Part shown: positions 23,801 through 34,809 of the stretch, piece after piece
Layout of the letters: each line of letters starts with the position of its first letter
Position numbering within the stretch: position 1 is the stretch's first letter
NCBI GenBank assembly: GCA_905178155.1
Contig: CAJINV010000027.1
Location: 112,160-176,159, forward strand
Direction: 5' to 3'
DNA from: Amoebophrya sp. A120
Lineage: Eukaryota > Sar > Dinophyceae > Syndiniales > Amoebophryaceae
Length of the DNA stretch: 64,000 nt
The notes under the pieces: model-generated
The model's input: the letters and a program-made list of their open reading frames with translations, nothing else
Database searches by the model: none
Told to the model about the DNA's origin: nothing
Program-made: the position numbers and the translations under genes

Positions 23801-24528
23801 CTCTAGTGGAGGTGTATTGCTGTTTGGTGAAGAATATCCTGTGCAAAAGTATCGTACTCGTAGTACTTGCAGTCATGCATTACAAATCTTTTTCTTAAGG
23901 TAAATCCGCAGTGTAAATGCGGATTTACCTTAAGCTGAGGAAATTTGTAATGCATTTATACGAGTAGGAGTACGAATACGATACTTTTGCAATTCATAAA
24001 GAATTTGAAGATGGTCTTCAAGAACGACCCCCCGAAGGTCATTCTTCTTCAGCGTTGTTTCCAGGGCCGCCGCACCCCAGTCTATGCAGCGAGTTCCAGC
24101 GAAAGAAGGATTCAGGGGACAAGAGCTGCATGGAGAATAAAGATTGTTCCGCGCCACCGGAGCAGCATTGTATTCGCCAAGATCATCATGCTAATTTCGA
24201 TGGTCTTGACGCAAAGATGAACATACAAACCGCGTCTGGAATAAATGGCCGTTCGGGGGTGACGAATTTTAAAGCCAATCCTGTCGTTCCTCAAGTTGAT
24301 GTACACGATGGCATGAAGATCATCAGCCCTAGTGCGCCGCCGGAAGGGAAGATGAACAAAGACCTCCTGCTCCTCGGGAGCAGCGGGAAGATATTCACCC
24401 GCCCCCCGCCTCACTCCCCGCCGCCCCCCCTGGCAGCACACGATTACTCCACGTCCTCTTTTGCGCCGCCGGAAACTGTTGAGGAGTGGGAAAAGTTACA
24501 GATGCTTCGCGGGTACCAAGAGTATTGA
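11835..24528 (+). CDS. DUF4116-repeat single-pass membrane protein, full-length paralogue
   Basis: Exons: 11835-13495, 13651-13667, 14008-14042, 14303-14455, 14611-14679, 15015-15238, 15450-15971, 16193-16272, 16521-16785, 17057-17359, 17644-17708, 17976-18037, 18254-18326, 18481-18534, 18804-19314, 19478-19547, 19883-19969, 21214-21575, 21867-22054, 22381-22671, 22979-22995, 23308-23350, 23635-23834, 24004-24528. Joined, they give 1958 codons. Order: N-terminal region sharing the DW.SLLFQDFDAGQAGY motif with the first gene, Gln/Pro-rich segment (15450-16272), DUF4116 repeats (17057-18534), one transmembrane segment (about 18870-18960), basic KVRFDMRQRRFVR stretch, acidic tail, C-terminus ending LRGYQEY. 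ATG 11835 is the first in-frame Met after a stop at 11598; the coding frame stays open across the introner at 11655, so the start could lie further upstream by trans-splicing. The step 19548-19882 is best explained by a GT-AG intron. Function unknown. Confidence 0.82.
13496..13645. mobile_element. Introner F2
   Basis: F2 termini; exact TSD AGCGA at 13491-13495 and 13646-13650. The next introner follows after a 17-nt exon. Confidence 0.95.
13668..14002. mobile_element. Introner F3
   Basis: F3 termini; exact TSD TGGAG at 13663-13667 and 14003-14007. Removal restores the FLFDA motif shared with the first DUF4116 gene. Confidence 0.94.
14043..14297. mobile_element. Introner F1, diverged TSD
   Basis: F1 termini TATC...GATA. 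Flanks GGGTC and ATAGC do not match, but removal with the same 5-nt geometry keeps frame (FDAWVPLLRKGRLQLVGLD). Confidence 0.85.
14456..14605. mobile_element. Introner F2
   Basis: F2 termini; exact TSD CGGAG at 14451-14455 and 14606-14610. Confidence 0.95.
14680..15009. mobile_element. Introner F3
   Basis: F3 termini, the right one partly eroded; exact TSD CAGCA at 14675-14679 and 15010-15014. Confidence 0.92.
15239..15444. mobile_element. Introner F6
   Basis: F6 termini (GAGAAAAAAGTTTGTCAC type); exact TSD GGCAA at 15234-15238 and 15445-15449. Confidence 0.94.
15972..16187. mobile_element. Introner F7
   Basis: F7 termini (GCACAACTCCCCCTCC type); exact TSD CAGCA at 15967-15971 and 16188-16192, inside a CAG-rich exon. 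Confidence 0.93.
16273..16515. mobile_element. Introner F1, right terminus truncated
   Basis: The left end is TACC rather than TATC and the right end stops at ATTTTTA, lacking the usual CATTTGATA. TSD TCTTC (16268-16272, 16516-16520) is exact and the frame is kept. Confidence 0.88.
16786..17051. mobile_element. Introner F10
   Basis: Termini TTGCTCAGATGTTACA and its inverted counterpart, seen once in the window. Exact TSD GCTTG at 16781-16785 and 17052-17056. The first DUF4116 gene (about 2670) is the empty site. Confidence 0.92.
17360..17638. mobile_element. Introner F4
   Basis: F4 termini; exact TSD CGGGG at 17355-17359 and 17639-17643. Removal restores RLRGDRDVVRLAID. Confidence 0.95.
17709..17970. 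mobile_element. Introner F1
   Basis: F1 termini; exact TSD TCCCC at 17704-17708 and 17971-17975. Confidence 0.95.
18038..18248. mobile_element. Introner F8
   Basis: F8 termini (GTGTAAGTGTAA near an A-run, inverted at the right end); exact TSD CAGAT at 18033-18037 and 18249-18253. Removal restores FASSDLQADRELG. Confidence 0.94.
18327..18475. mobile_element. Introner F2
   Basis: F2 termini; exact TSD TTTCG at 18322-18326 and 18476-18480. Confidence 0.95.
18535..18798. mobile_element. Introner F1
   Basis: F1 termini; exact TSD CACTG at 18530-18534 and 18799-18803. Removal restores DRTALDFTSERFRD. Confidence 0.95.
19315..19472. mobile_element. Introner F9
   Basis: Termini AAATTTCCCGTACATGTAC and inverted GTACTTGTGCGGGAAATTT, seen once here. 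Exact TSD GCAGT at 19310-19314 and 19473-19477. Confidence 0.92.
19548..19882 (+). other. Candidate canonical GT-AG intron
   Basis: Starts GTACAACG after CCGCAG and ends AAAACAG. It joins two phase-0 exons (HAPQ to TSAGRTNN) and removes stop codons. No TIRs or 5-bp duplication were found here. Confidence 0.45.
19970..21161. mobile_element. Long insertion element a, copy 2
   Basis: About 1.19 kb and homologous to 5517-6693 at both ends and across 20460-21150. It is flanked by a perfect 52-bp direct repeat of host exon (19918-19969 and 21162-21213). Removal of the element plus one repeat restores frame (LEGGKNASVAPGV). It carries an internal inverted pair GGTGAATTTTGGGG/CCCCAAAATTCACC about 130 bp apart, also present in copy 1. 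Confidence 0.85.
21576..21861. mobile_element. Introner F4
   Basis: F4 variant termini; exact TSD CGACG at 21571-21575 and 21862-21866. Joins as TRRPAQGRCFVI. Confidence 0.94.
22055..22375. mobile_element. Introner F4-like, diverged TSD
   Basis: The TIRs are eroded F4 (TACGTCCC and inverted GGGACGTA), the left one displaced inward. Flanks CATAA and GCACC differ. The start at 22055 is chosen because it alone keeps the next 97 codons open. Confidence 0.7.
22672..22973. mobile_element. Introner F1, diverged
   Basis: The left end is typical F1; the right end is degenerate (CCAGACGACCCACAC). Flanks CACGG and TTACA differ, but 5-nt geometry keeps frame into QQALSVVLEED. Confidence 0.78.
22996..23302. 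mobile_element. Introner F5
   Basis: F5 termini (GTGTCAGGATTGAAATCGAC type); exact TSD CATTG at 22991-22995 and 23303-23307. Confidence 0.94.
23351..23629. mobile_element. Introner F4
   Basis: F4 termini; exact TSD TAAAG at 23346-23350 and 23630-23634. Confidence 0.94.
23835..23998. mobile_element. Introner F2
   Basis: F2 termini; exact TSD AAGAA at 23830-23834 and 23999-24003. The core includes a palindromic TAAGGTAAATCCGCA repeat. Confidence 0.93.
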
Positions 24529-25241
24529 AAAAAGCCGGAACTTTAATGAGTTTGAAGGCTCTTGCTTGGTACCGCTACCCTCCCGCTGCGTGCGGGACTA
24601 GCGACGAGTACAGTCTTCAAGAATGAATAGTACACGATTTTTTTGATTTAAGTATATATTTTCGTCAGCATGAGGACCTGTTTGCGGTTTTTTATGTTGA
24701 CACGAAGATAAGAAGCAACTCATCTCCACGTGACTGGCATAAAAAAGTGATCGACCGCTGCGACTTGCTACCTCATGATGTCTTGAGTCCGAGCGAGGGC
24801 CAAGAAGTTGCTTTAGTCGCAGTTTGTCTACATCATTTTCAAGACGTTGTTACGTAAGAGAAGAAGAGCGCTAGCACTTGTATAATGCACATGATCCGAG
24901 AAAGAAGAAGCGAGTGAATCCCCCAAAATAAGCATTACACATAAGAGTATGTCAGCGAAAGAAGTTTGCTTTCTACCGATATTTTCTAGGCGGATGACAA
25001 ATCATTATTTTTATTCCATTATAGTACATACAAGCTTTTCCTCTTTATGGGCCACCCAGTGCACCCCAGAAGTACAAATCATTACCCATTCGGCCACCTG
25101 AGTTGAGGTATCGGCTTCAGTACATCAGCGTAAGCAGCTGATAGGCCAGCCATCTTGCCGCACGAAGTAGGATCTATCGAATTCATGCGCTTTTTGTAGA
25201 TTTGCTGCCTGTACGGCATAAGTAATAATAGCAAGAGAAGT

Positions 25242-25520
25242 TTTCCGCAGCTTCATCTTGCAGGCTTTTCGTTTTCATTCGTATTTAGCATTACCAACTG
25301 CCTCCATCGAGCACGGCAAAAAAAAAGATGCCCAAGAACTGTATTCATGCATTACAGACCTTGTGGTCCATGAAATCTCTCGACATCACAAATCCAGACT
25401 CATCCAGGGAGGAAATTGGCAACGCATATGCTTAAGTCCACAACTGTTCAACGAGTTCAGTTACCTGCTGGACTTCGTGTTTATTGCGGACTCGTTCTTT
25501 CTGCAACACAGGAACACCAC
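25242..25520. repeat. Intergenic repeat, copy 1
   Basis: Begins near CTTCATCTTGCAGGCTTTTCG and includes TGGCAACGCATATGCTTAA and TGTTTATTGCGGACTCGT. Similar to 34810-35075 and, in its second part, to 35531-35700. No coding function seen. Confidence 0.75.
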
Positions 25521-26540
25521 GACACGACAGGAGCCAACATTTGAGATCAACAATCCAGGAACGTCAAAGGAGCACAAATCTACTTATTATGCTGTTGCAA
25601 ATGAGGATCTGGATCAGCATAAAAAAATATATTAGATTGCAATCGGTTTTTTGGCAACTGGATCTCCTGGATGAACGTAAAAATTTTTCCTCGTCATCAT
25701 CTTCATTGCTACGACAGAATCTTCTGATCACCGGGGACCAGAAAATGAAAATGGTTTCCGTCACCAGTAAGCAACCGAAACGCGGTCCACCACATTAAAT
25801 GCTGTTGGTGCTACTTGCGAGGACATTTTTGAGGTGTATTTTACGATCAAAGAGAAAGGTGCGCAGATCGTAATCAAGAGAAAGGTCGGTGAAAAATCCC
25901 AACATCTTCGGCTTCACATAAAGACCGCTTGAAAATAAAAGTGTTGCATTGCTACTGCTAGAAACAGCCGCATGGAGAGGATTACTCAACATACTGCTTT
26001 TCAATTTACTACTGGTTGCATTCAGATGAATGCAACCAGTAAGTACCTATGACTCCGCAAATAAGTAAGTACCTATGTATAGTGGTACACGCGAGGAGTG
26101 CATGCTGCATGCTGCCCCATCAAGCATGAGGTTGGCCTCCACCACTCCGTTTCTACTTTAGCCTCGACTGCCAGCGCCTAGACGGGAAAGAACCCGGTCG
26201 GAGTGGTTGATAGAAGAATTTTTTCGACACAGGTATCGGATCGGTTCACCGAAAGGAAATGAAATTTTTGATCAAAGATCGTTATCTAACTTTATGACAT
26301 GAGTACTACCCCAAAAAAATCTTCACAGAGTCATGATCTTCATCAGCCAGCATACCGCGTATGATCTCTAGCTTTATCTGTAAAGGCCTGTTCAAGTTGT
26401 AGAACAAATGCAGATCCATTGTTCATTGCATCTCGTGGCCATATGTGGCATGATAAGATCTTAATATCCGGGTCGATGAACACAATAAACAAGAGGACAT
26501 GGCTGTACTAAAATCCAAAGAAATCCGTGGAGCACGACAT

Positions 26541-27746
26541 AATTATCTATAATGCTATTGCAAAAATTCTGGCGGGCGGGGGGGTGCAAGGTGCTAGCAG
26601 AAATGCTGCTAGCGGAATCGTGCTAGCAGAAAAATGAGTACTAGTAGAAATCCTGCTAGTGTTTTTAGCGTTACAAAAAAGCGCGAGAGGTACTAGTAAC
26701 AGGCGCCACTAGTGAAGGCGCCCACTAGTGGAGACACTAGTGACAAAAAGCCCGACTTTGGGGAAAGCGGAAACACTAGGGGGAAAACCCGCCAAAGTAA
26801 GTGGGAAACTCGCTCGGAGGGAGACGCGCGCTGCCCGGCCCCCGGGTGGCCTTCGGCCCTGCCTGCCGTGGTCTGGGCCCGTGGCCGTGGCTTAGATGCC
26901 TGGCGGTTCGCGTACGTTTGGCTGCCCCAGGCTGAGGTCGCTCTGCATTCTGGCGCCCCTCCCCCTTCCACCTCTGTTGCGAGGGCTCTCGCGTCAGTTC
27001 GCGCCTTTTTCTGCCGTGTGTGGCTCGGCAAGCCGGACTCCGTCGCGTGCTCACTGCCGACCGCGGGGGCTCTTCGGCCGCGTCGGGGCGGTCTGATTTT
27101 GCCACGTCTCCTCTGGATTGCCAAGCATGCTCTCGGCCTGCCTCTTTACGGCTCTCCCCCTATGCCTGTTTGCTGGGCCCTTCTCCTTTCGTTCCCAGCC
27201 AACGCTTTTTGCTTCGGCCCCTGCCGTGGGCTTTCGCTTTGGCCTTCTTGCTTTTTTTTTGGGGGGGCTGTCTGGTTTCTAGCAAGAACCACCCGCAGCA
27301 CCTCCCCTGCCTTCCCGCTGCGGCTGCCCTGCCGCCCTGCCTGCCCTGCTTTATCTTTGCTGGGTGCCGGCAGTGTTTCTAGCCTTTCGGCCGTCGGCGC
27401 GCTTTTTTCGTGCTGTTTCCCGCTGCTAGCCTCCCGAGCCTCCGAAAAGGGTCTGCGCACGCTCTCCGGCGGCTCTGTTTGTGGGGGCCCGGGCAGGGGC
27501 TGCGCCCAGTGCCCCCGCACGCCCCTCGCACCTAGCGGCCTTGCCTCTATGTGCGCTTCCTTCGCTCCCGCCAAGGGAGAAGGGCCGGGCGTGGGCGCTG
27601 CCGTTTCTCTTTTTCGCACGCTGGTCGCGCCAACATAGTTTCAGCATGTACGGCTGGCCACTGGCTGCCACGTTCTTTTCCCCTCGCCCCCCCTTGCACC
27701 CCCTCGTCGCCGGGCCGGCGGGCGCGGAGCGACCGCCCGTTCTAGA
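26541..27746. mobile_element. Long insertion element b, copy 1
   Basis: GC-rich 1.2-kb block between perfect 32-bp direct repeats (26509-26540, 27747-27778). It starts AATTATCT, passes through repeated ACTAGT/GCTAGC-type palindromes (26591-26740), then sequence similar to 56580-57470, and ends CGACCGCCCGTTCTAGA. Long open frames inside reflect GC bias. It lies in a gene-free spacer. Confidence 0.75.
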
Positions 27747-28387
27747 TAAAATCCAAAGAAATCCGTGGAGCACGACATCTGTAGAAGATGACAGCAGCGC
27801 GCAAGAATCGGTAACAAAATGCGTTCCCTGCCTAGAGTGAGTGCTGACCCGGGATCGTGATCGGTAACAAAATGCGTTCCCTGCCTAGTGTGAGTGACCC
27901 AGTACTACGGAAGCCATGAGCAAGAACATGAAGAGCTGTCAAATCTAGGGCGTCCAGCGCTTCAGGGGACAGTCGAGGTTTTTGTCAGCCTCCTGCTTCA
28001 CAAAAACACACAGCCTCTTACTTCAAACAGTGCAGGAGTAGAAATCTTTTACCCCGACAAAACAAAGACGCCTCAGAATCCGCATTAGATCGAGGCATAC
28101 ATCTTCTATCTTCATCCCGTACAGGATTTTTCAGTTCCAGGCACTAGTTTTGCTATAATATCGCTTTTATATATCGCCAGGCACTAGTTTTGCTATAATA
28201 TCGGCATCGCTATTTATATTTTTTGAAGTGGTCGTGCGTCAGCATCAGCAACTTTAATATTCCTTCGTCTCGGTCGGAGTCGCAGGAGGACATATCAGTG
28301 GCCCAACTGATTGTGATTGTGCATCACAGTAAAGAATATAGAAAAAGTAGAAGGAGGTCGTAGAGGAGATCGCTAGCCGCCGACATC

Positions 28388-31300
28388 ATGAAGTTTTTTC
28401 TTATTTTCGTTCTCGCTGCGACAGAATGGGTCGGGGCCTCGGCCTCCGGGCGGAAAGCGCCGCTCGTCCTGTTTCCGCCATCTCCTGCTGAAGGTAAAGG
28501 TAGTGGAAGGCACAGCGCAGGTAGTGGAAGCCGCAGCGCGAATAGGAGATTGCACAACTCCCCCTCCCCCTCATTTGTATTGCATGAGCGGCAATACAAG
28601 CATCAGCCAGAATGCCGGTTTTGCATGACAAATTTGCACCGCCGGAGAAGTGTTGTGCTATTTGGGCTACCAGAGCTTGTCATTCAAATAGTGCCGCAAG
28701 GCAGCGTCAGCGAATAACGCAGGCACTTTGCATGACAAATGAGGGGGAGGGGGGTTGTGCACTCTTATATCGAGCCGCAAGCAGAGACAGAGTTCTCGCA
28801 GCGCCAGTGTGGCGAGTAGTAGTCGTAGTAGTAGCAGCAAGTACGAGGAGGGAGTCTATGAAAACGTCAGAATCGAAATGGACAAAATCGAAAAATTTGT
28901 GATGCACAAAATCGATGTGGTCAGTTGGAGTCTCAGTTCCCAACTGGCGCATGACAAATTTCGGGAGCACCCAAATCCAGTCTGTCGTGCTGTTTGGGCA
29001 AAGAAGACTGCTCCTGTCGTGTTACTCTGGTGGCAGCACATCGCGCACCCCTCAACAGGCTTACAATTGGTCTTATTTGCCTGCTTCCCAATACAGGCCG
29101 CCAGTGCCTTACATTTTATGCATCACAAATTTTTCGATTTTGTCCATTTCGATCCTGACACATCCATACAGTCGCTTCGCTCGCAGAGACGTTTCGCGAA
29201 ATCGCGAAGGAAATGGCCTTGGCCATATGCATTGGAAATTAATATGTCCTCTGGGTCTCCCGGAAAGATTGGAACTTGTGATGCGTATTTCACGACACAC
29301 AAACTTTTCATGCATAGGCACCAAAAGTACAAGTGCCCCACTTCGCGGCATCGAAATAGAGAATTAATGATGCGGATTACGCATAATTTTGCGGAACCGT
29401 CTCAAAGCCTGTTAAAAAGAGGCCAGGGCTTCCAGCATGCCAGACGTTCCGAGTGAGTCATGGAAAAACAGCATGACAGAAATGAAATCTGCAATCTTCC
29501 ACACCCCGACTCAGACATACTTATTTGCATTTGATAGGCCACGACCCCGGACGGCGGGCCCGCCAAAGACCGAAGAACCGTTCTGGTCGCGTTCAGTGAC
29601 GGAAGCAGTAATAGTGAACAAGATAGCAGCGACGGGAGCAGTGACAGAAGCCGTGACAGAAGACAGGACCACACTGGTGCGGTCGCGTCGTACGCAGTGT
29701 ACGCCCAATCGTACGAGATCAAACGATATGCATTGCAAATATGTTTGGATCTTCTGGAAGGATGCAGCTTGTCATGCTAGATCTGGATCATGCAAGAATT
29801 TGTGTTGCACGATTACCAAACGCGGTGCACTTTTGACCAAGTCGAGAGGGAGTTTCGCATGTAGGATAGGCATCCATGATACAGATCTCAGAGAACCTGT
29901 CCTCGTGCTCGGTCCTGCATTCCAGAGCCCATGGAAATGGGCCACCACGTTAAACCTGCATGACAAGTCTCTTCATCTTCCAGACCCAGACATTCTTGCA
30001 ATCCATAAAAGAGTGCGGGACGATTACAAGCGCAAGCCTGAGGGCTTGAGCGGGTATGTGCTCGATCTGGAAAGCACGGAGTGCGCCTGCAGGCCCTGTA
30101 AGTTCGTCGTTTCGCTGGCTACAAGCAAGGCGGTCAATGATGATGCAAGGTTGGGCAGCACGTCCACGTTCGTGACGGCTCAAAAAACTCACTCCCTGGC
30201 CGAGCTGCTGACGCGCACCGAAACGGCCCTCGTTGAAAGTTTCCGCTTCGACAACCCCAGTGAGAAGGTTGCGAGTACGTTGGCGGCCCAGTACCAGCTT
30301 GCAAAGCTCTTCCGGGAGATGTTTTTCCAGGATAACCGCTGGCGGCACGAGGTGCTTTATAACACCAAGCTATCGACCGGGCAGAAGGAGTTTAGTAAGG
30401 CGGTGAAAGATTTTCACCCGAAGCTGCTGCTCGACGCCGGTTTCTCTTCGATGAACATGAAGCAGGCAGATTTCGTTTCCATCCGAGAGTTTTTTCTGCC
30501 GTCTCACGTAGACTTTGGCCGCAGCACGACGGACCCCTCTCGGTCCCGCTCCCGTTCCGCGTCATCAGAATCTGTGCGGAGCAGTGCGCGCGAGACGAAA
30601 CCCGACCAGGGGCCCTCCACGTCGTACCCGGCGATATTCAAACGACGACAGGAGGGAAGCTCGTTGGAGCTCTCGTCCGTGGCCGAGCTCCGGGGAGTGG
30701 CGCTTGCGGTCGCAGTCTTCGCTCGTCACGTCCGTGGTAGGGGGACATCCACGTTGATGGAGGGGCTGCCTCTCGACCACATCGTTTTCGCTTGCGACAA
30801 CAAGCTGGCGCTCGAAGAAATTCGGTTTGGGTGGCGCAACGCTGCCAAGCGTTCTTCGGGACCGATGAAGCCCGCCTTCGCCGTGCCCCACGAGTTGGTG
30901 CAGCAGGTTGTCGAGCACTTGGCGTTCCTGGCCCAGGAACACGGCGATGCTTTTTACCGTTTCGCCTGGCAGCGCGCGGGGCACGAGCGAAAGCACCTTA
31001 GCTCCGAAGAGAAGTTTTTTTACGCCTCAGCGCAGCGGGTCGCCGACGCGGGCGCGCGGCTTTTCCGGAAAGCGGTTGAAAGCCCCGAGTGGGCTTTGGC
31101 GGTGCCTGAACGGAGCAGAGACAATTTGGGAGTCGCCAACGCATTCCGAGAAACATTTTTGTGCATGAGCGAGGACCGGCTCCAGACCGGCATCGTCGCC
31201 GGCCTGGCTTTTTTCAAACGCAACAGCGGCCAAAAAGCGATGGGTACTACGAATTTGTTCACGCTGGGAGCAGGGGTGGATCCGGACCCCGTCGCAGCTG

Positions 31301-33772
31301 CAGAGCTTTGCGTCGGCTCCTGTGTGTCAGGCTCTCGTGTGGCGCTCGCCACACTAAGTTCTTTTGGAGACGCATGTCGCGACGGACGGCCGGCGACCTG
31401 GTTTCAGGAGGAGTTAGGCAAGCCCGCGACGGCGGCCGCCTTTCCGCACTCTTTGTCGACGATCCAGAGTGAGGTGGGCGCCCCGTCGTCCTCTGTTGAT
31501 GTGGGAAACCTCTGCGACGTAGCGGATGCGGAGCCGGTTTTGCGCAGGAATAGGGGGGACCCTGAAATCACGATCGCACGGGCACGCGACCCGAGGGGGC
31601 GATCGGCTACGCGCCCCGGAGGAGCCCCCCGCGCCACCGGGTTGCCCAGGCACCGTCTCGGACCGGTGCCGGAAAACGTCCAAACTTGGCCGCTATCAAA
31701 TGTAAAAATGCCTGGGTCTGGAAACTTGTGATGCTGGGCGGCGTCTCGTGATGAGCATGAGGCCACAAATGCTGGCTCAGCATGACAAGTTTCTGATTCT
31801 GAGCTTCTAGCTTTTGCCTATTCTGCATGACAAACTGCGGTGCTGCATCACAGAAAATAAATGGAGCTCTTGTAATATAACGTGCATGACAGATTTGTAG
31901 AGTTATGCCAGGCAAGCATGACAAACATACATCCTTCCAGACCCAGACACTTTTGCACTTGATAGCCGCAGGTAGTAGGCTACACGCCACAACCTCCACT
32001 GTCCCAGTTCTTAGTACCCGTAGTGTATCCGGTATGGAGAGAAAAAAGTTTGTCACAGTCACTAACTTGCAGGTTTTGCATGACAAATTTTCTCAGCATC
32101 ACAAACTTTCCTTGTATTGCAGAAACACTAGGGAAATCCGTAATGAAGTCTTGCTGTGATGCATTTTTACGCATGACAAACAATTTTGTATTGCAAGAAT
32201 GCGCATGAGTGATCGTGACGAACTTTTTTTCTTTGATATCCGGATGGGTCGATGTACACCGGGTTCTTCTGGGATGTATAAAATGTAAAAATGTCTGGGT
32301 CTGGAAGAATGCAACTTGTGATGCTGCATCTGGATTCCAGAAAAATCTGTATTGCATGAGTACCAAAAGGAATGGAATTTTTGCTACGCCGAGGGGGCAT
32401 TTGTCATGCGGAATAGGCATCAAGAAGCTCTCAAAAAATCTGTGATGCTAGGGCACGCATCACAAACATCAGGCCTCATGCAAAACGTGCATGACAAGTT
32501 TCAGAATCTTCCAGACCCAGACATTTTTACAGTTGATAGGATGGCAAGAGGCACGGCTGGGGTAGGCTGATGTCGCCGGACGGGCGGGTGCAGTACGATG
32601 GAGAGTGGTGCGGCGGCAAACGACACGGCTCTGGCGTGGGCACGTATACGGATGGGTCGAAGTACAACGGGAAGTGGCAAGACGACAAGCTGCACGGCTG
32701 GGGTACGCTGATGTCGCCGGACGGGCGGGTGAAGTACGCTGGAGAGTGGTCCGGCGGCAAACTACACGGCTCTGGCGTGTACACGTATAAGGATGGGTCG
32801 ACGTACAACGGGGAGTGGCAGGACGACAAGAGGCACGGCCACGGCGTGAACGAGTATCCGGATAGGTCGAGGTACAACGGGAAGTGGCAGGACGACAAGA
32901 AGCACGGCCAGGGCCTGCACACGTATCCGGATAGGTCGAGGTACAACGGGAAGTGGCAGGACGACAAGAAGCACGGCCAGGGCCTGCACACGTATCCGGA
33001 TAGGTCGAGGTACAACGGGAAGTGGCAGGACGACAAGAAGCACGGCCAGGGCCTGCACACGTATCCGGATGGGTCGACGTACAGTGGCGAGTGGCTGAAC
33101 GACAAGCGCAGCGGCCAGGGCCTGCACACGTATGCGGGCGGGACGACGTACAGCGGGGAGTGGCTGAACAACAAGCGCAACGGCCAGGGCCTGTACACGC
33201 ATGCGGACGGGTCGACGTACAGCGGCGAGTGGCGGGACGCCAAGAGGCACGGCCAGGGCGTGAACAAGTATCCGGATGGGTCGACGTACAGTGGCGAGTG
33301 GCTGAACGACAAGCGCAGCGGCCAGGGCCTGCACACGTATGCGGACGGGTCGACGTACAGTGGCGGGTGGCTGAACGACAAGCGCAGCGGCCAGGGCGTG
33401 AACGAGTATCCGGATGGGTCGACGTACAACGGGAAGTGGCGGGACGACAAGAGGCACGGCCACGGCCTGCACACGTATGCGGACGGGTTGACGTACAGCG
33501 GGGAGTGGCGGGGCGACAGGAGGTACGGCCAGGGCGTGAACAAGTATCCGGATGGGGTGACGTACAGCGGGGAGTGGCGGGGCGACAGGAGGTATGGCCA
33601 GGGCGTGAACAAGTATCCGGACGGGTCGACGTACAGTGGCGGGTGGCTGAACGACAAGCGCAGCGGCCAGGGCGTGCACACGTATGCGGGCGGGACGACG
33701 TACAGCGGGGAGTGGTTGGACGACCACCGACACGGCCAGGGCCTGTACACGGAGACGAATGGCCGGACATAA
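28388..33772 (+). CDS. Secreted or luminal MORN-repeat protein
   Basis: Exons 28388-28542, 28775-28856, 29174-29225, 29542-29726, 30013-31693, 31970-32032, 32244-32276 and 32544-33772 give 1159 codons. The N-terminus (MKFFLIFVLAATEWVGASA) looks like a cleavable signal peptide. A Ser/Arg-rich stretch follows, then a long region I do not recognise (30013-31693, with another RS-rich patch near 30540). The C-terminal third is 18 MORN units of 23 residues (YxGxW...G.G); the first is degenerate (FF for W) and the repeats run to four residues before the stop. MORN repeats usually organise membrane-associated or cytoskeletal assemblies in alveolates, or bind lipid; with a signal peptide this copy may act in the secretory pathway. 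Seven introners interrupt it, two of them splitting the first MORN region. The identity of neighbouring repeat units suggests recent repeat expansion. Confidence 0.88.
28543..28769. mobile_element. Introner F7, diverged TSD
   Basis: F7 termini, left end TAGG. Flanks GCGAA/TCGAG match at 3 of 5, but removal keeps frame (SANRKQRQSS). Confidence 0.85.
28857..29168. mobile_element. Introner F5
   Basis: F5 termini; TSD GAGTC/CAGTC, 4 of 5. Joins as YEEGVASLAETF. Confidence 0.92.
29226..29536. mobile_element. Introner F1 subtype
   Basis: F1-related termini with a longer spacer (CATTGGAAATTAATATG before the GTCT motif); exact TSD GGCCA at 29221-29225 and 29537-29541. Confidence 0.93.
29727..30007. 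mobile_element. Introner F1 subtype
   Basis: F1 termini with GCATTGCAAATATG left end; TSD AACGA/AAAGA, 4 of 5. Joins as EIKRVRDDYKRK. Confidence 0.9.
31694..31964. mobile_element. Introner F1
   Basis: F1 termini; exact TSD GCCGC at 31689-31693 and 31965-31969. Confidence 0.95.
32033..32238. mobile_element. Introner F6
   Basis: F6 termini; exact TSD TCCGG at 32028-32032 and 32239-32243. It splits the first MORN unit (YPDGSMYTG). Confidence 0.95.
32277..32538. mobile_element. Introner F1
   Basis: F1 termini (left end TATAAAATG); exact TSD GGATG at 32272-32276 and 32539-32543. Joins as FFWDGKRHGWG. Confidence 0.95.
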
Positions 33773-34809
33773 AAACTCAGTCGCTTTTTCTAGGCGCGTT
33801 TTGCCGAGCCAGCACAGCACAGCAGCATTACAAGTTGTAGCCCGCCAGGGGTCAGCACATCATGGTGGCGGCCTTTTTGCTTTCCCCGATCATGCATAGC
33901 AAGAAAAAGGAAGATAATGTGCATGATCCTCACGGCCCGAAAGAACTTATTTCCACCCCTACATGCAAAGTGCGTTCGAGAAAAATCCATTGCCATTGCT
34001 ATACTTATTTTGTGTATATCGAGATGAAGAAGGGTGTTGAAAAGATGAGGAAGTGCGAAAAGTAGCGCAAAGGCAAGAAGTTTGCCTTGCTCCCCTTGAG
34101 AGATAGTAGTGACGTTGAACAGTAGAAGTCACCACTCCTCCCATATAACCCCGTCAGTTAGCTAAGTCATTCACGACTCACTCACTGTTTTTGGACGCAA
34201 GAGGATGCTAGTTTGCCCTTTATTTGCTGAGCATTCTTCTTCTTTGAAAAGGAAAACGAAAACTCCAGCGGGGGTGAATGGGACGGTGCATGGTATTTGA
34301 AATTATTTGCGCGTGGCAGGCTTTAGCATCGATTTTTACATCTGCTATGTGATTGTGAAGTTTCCTGTAGTCGTGGCGAACAAAAAATTTGGAAACTTTC
34401 AAAGAGGTTACGATCCCCAAACGTTATGGGTTTTATGGTATACATAAGTCGCGCACTTTGCGCAATTCTGATAAAGTATTTGCGCTTGATAAGTATATAG
34501 AACTACATATTCTGAGTATAGGGCTTAGCACGTAATAATGTTAGGTTTTATTGCTATACTATCTATTGAAGTATACTATCTGTATTTGTAAGTATTAAGG
34601 GTATTATTGACAAACGTGTAAAAATTTTTTTTCCTATTGGTGGAGTCTCTAATAAGGTCGCGCGTAGTTGTGCCTCCAAGAACAGCTGCAGTTCCACTTT
34701 ATTAAGATTCCTACAACTCAAAATGCGCGAGCGCGCTAAGAAAGATAGAGTCCCAGATAGAAACCAAATGCCCTGTAGTGACGAGTTAAGGAGCTGCAAG
34801 ATAAGTTAG

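Larger units (their letters stand above)
24529..28387. other. Gene-free spacer with element b and small duplications
   Basis: AT-rich to 26500, then element b. After it, CGGTAACAAAATGCGTTCCC occurs twice (27808, 27860) and CAGGCACTAGTTTTGCTATA twice (28137, 28178). No gene is seen. Confidence 0.65.

Noticed and set aside
26712-27638. 308-codon frame in the GC-rich block, and its counterpart at 56598-57530
   Set aside because: Both lie in element b, the peptides are Ala/Pro/Arg/Leu-rich and the two copies are not conserved as protein.
32469-33820. Long minus-strand frames opposite the MORN exon
   Set aside because: They mirror the 69-nt MORN repeat period and have no independent support.
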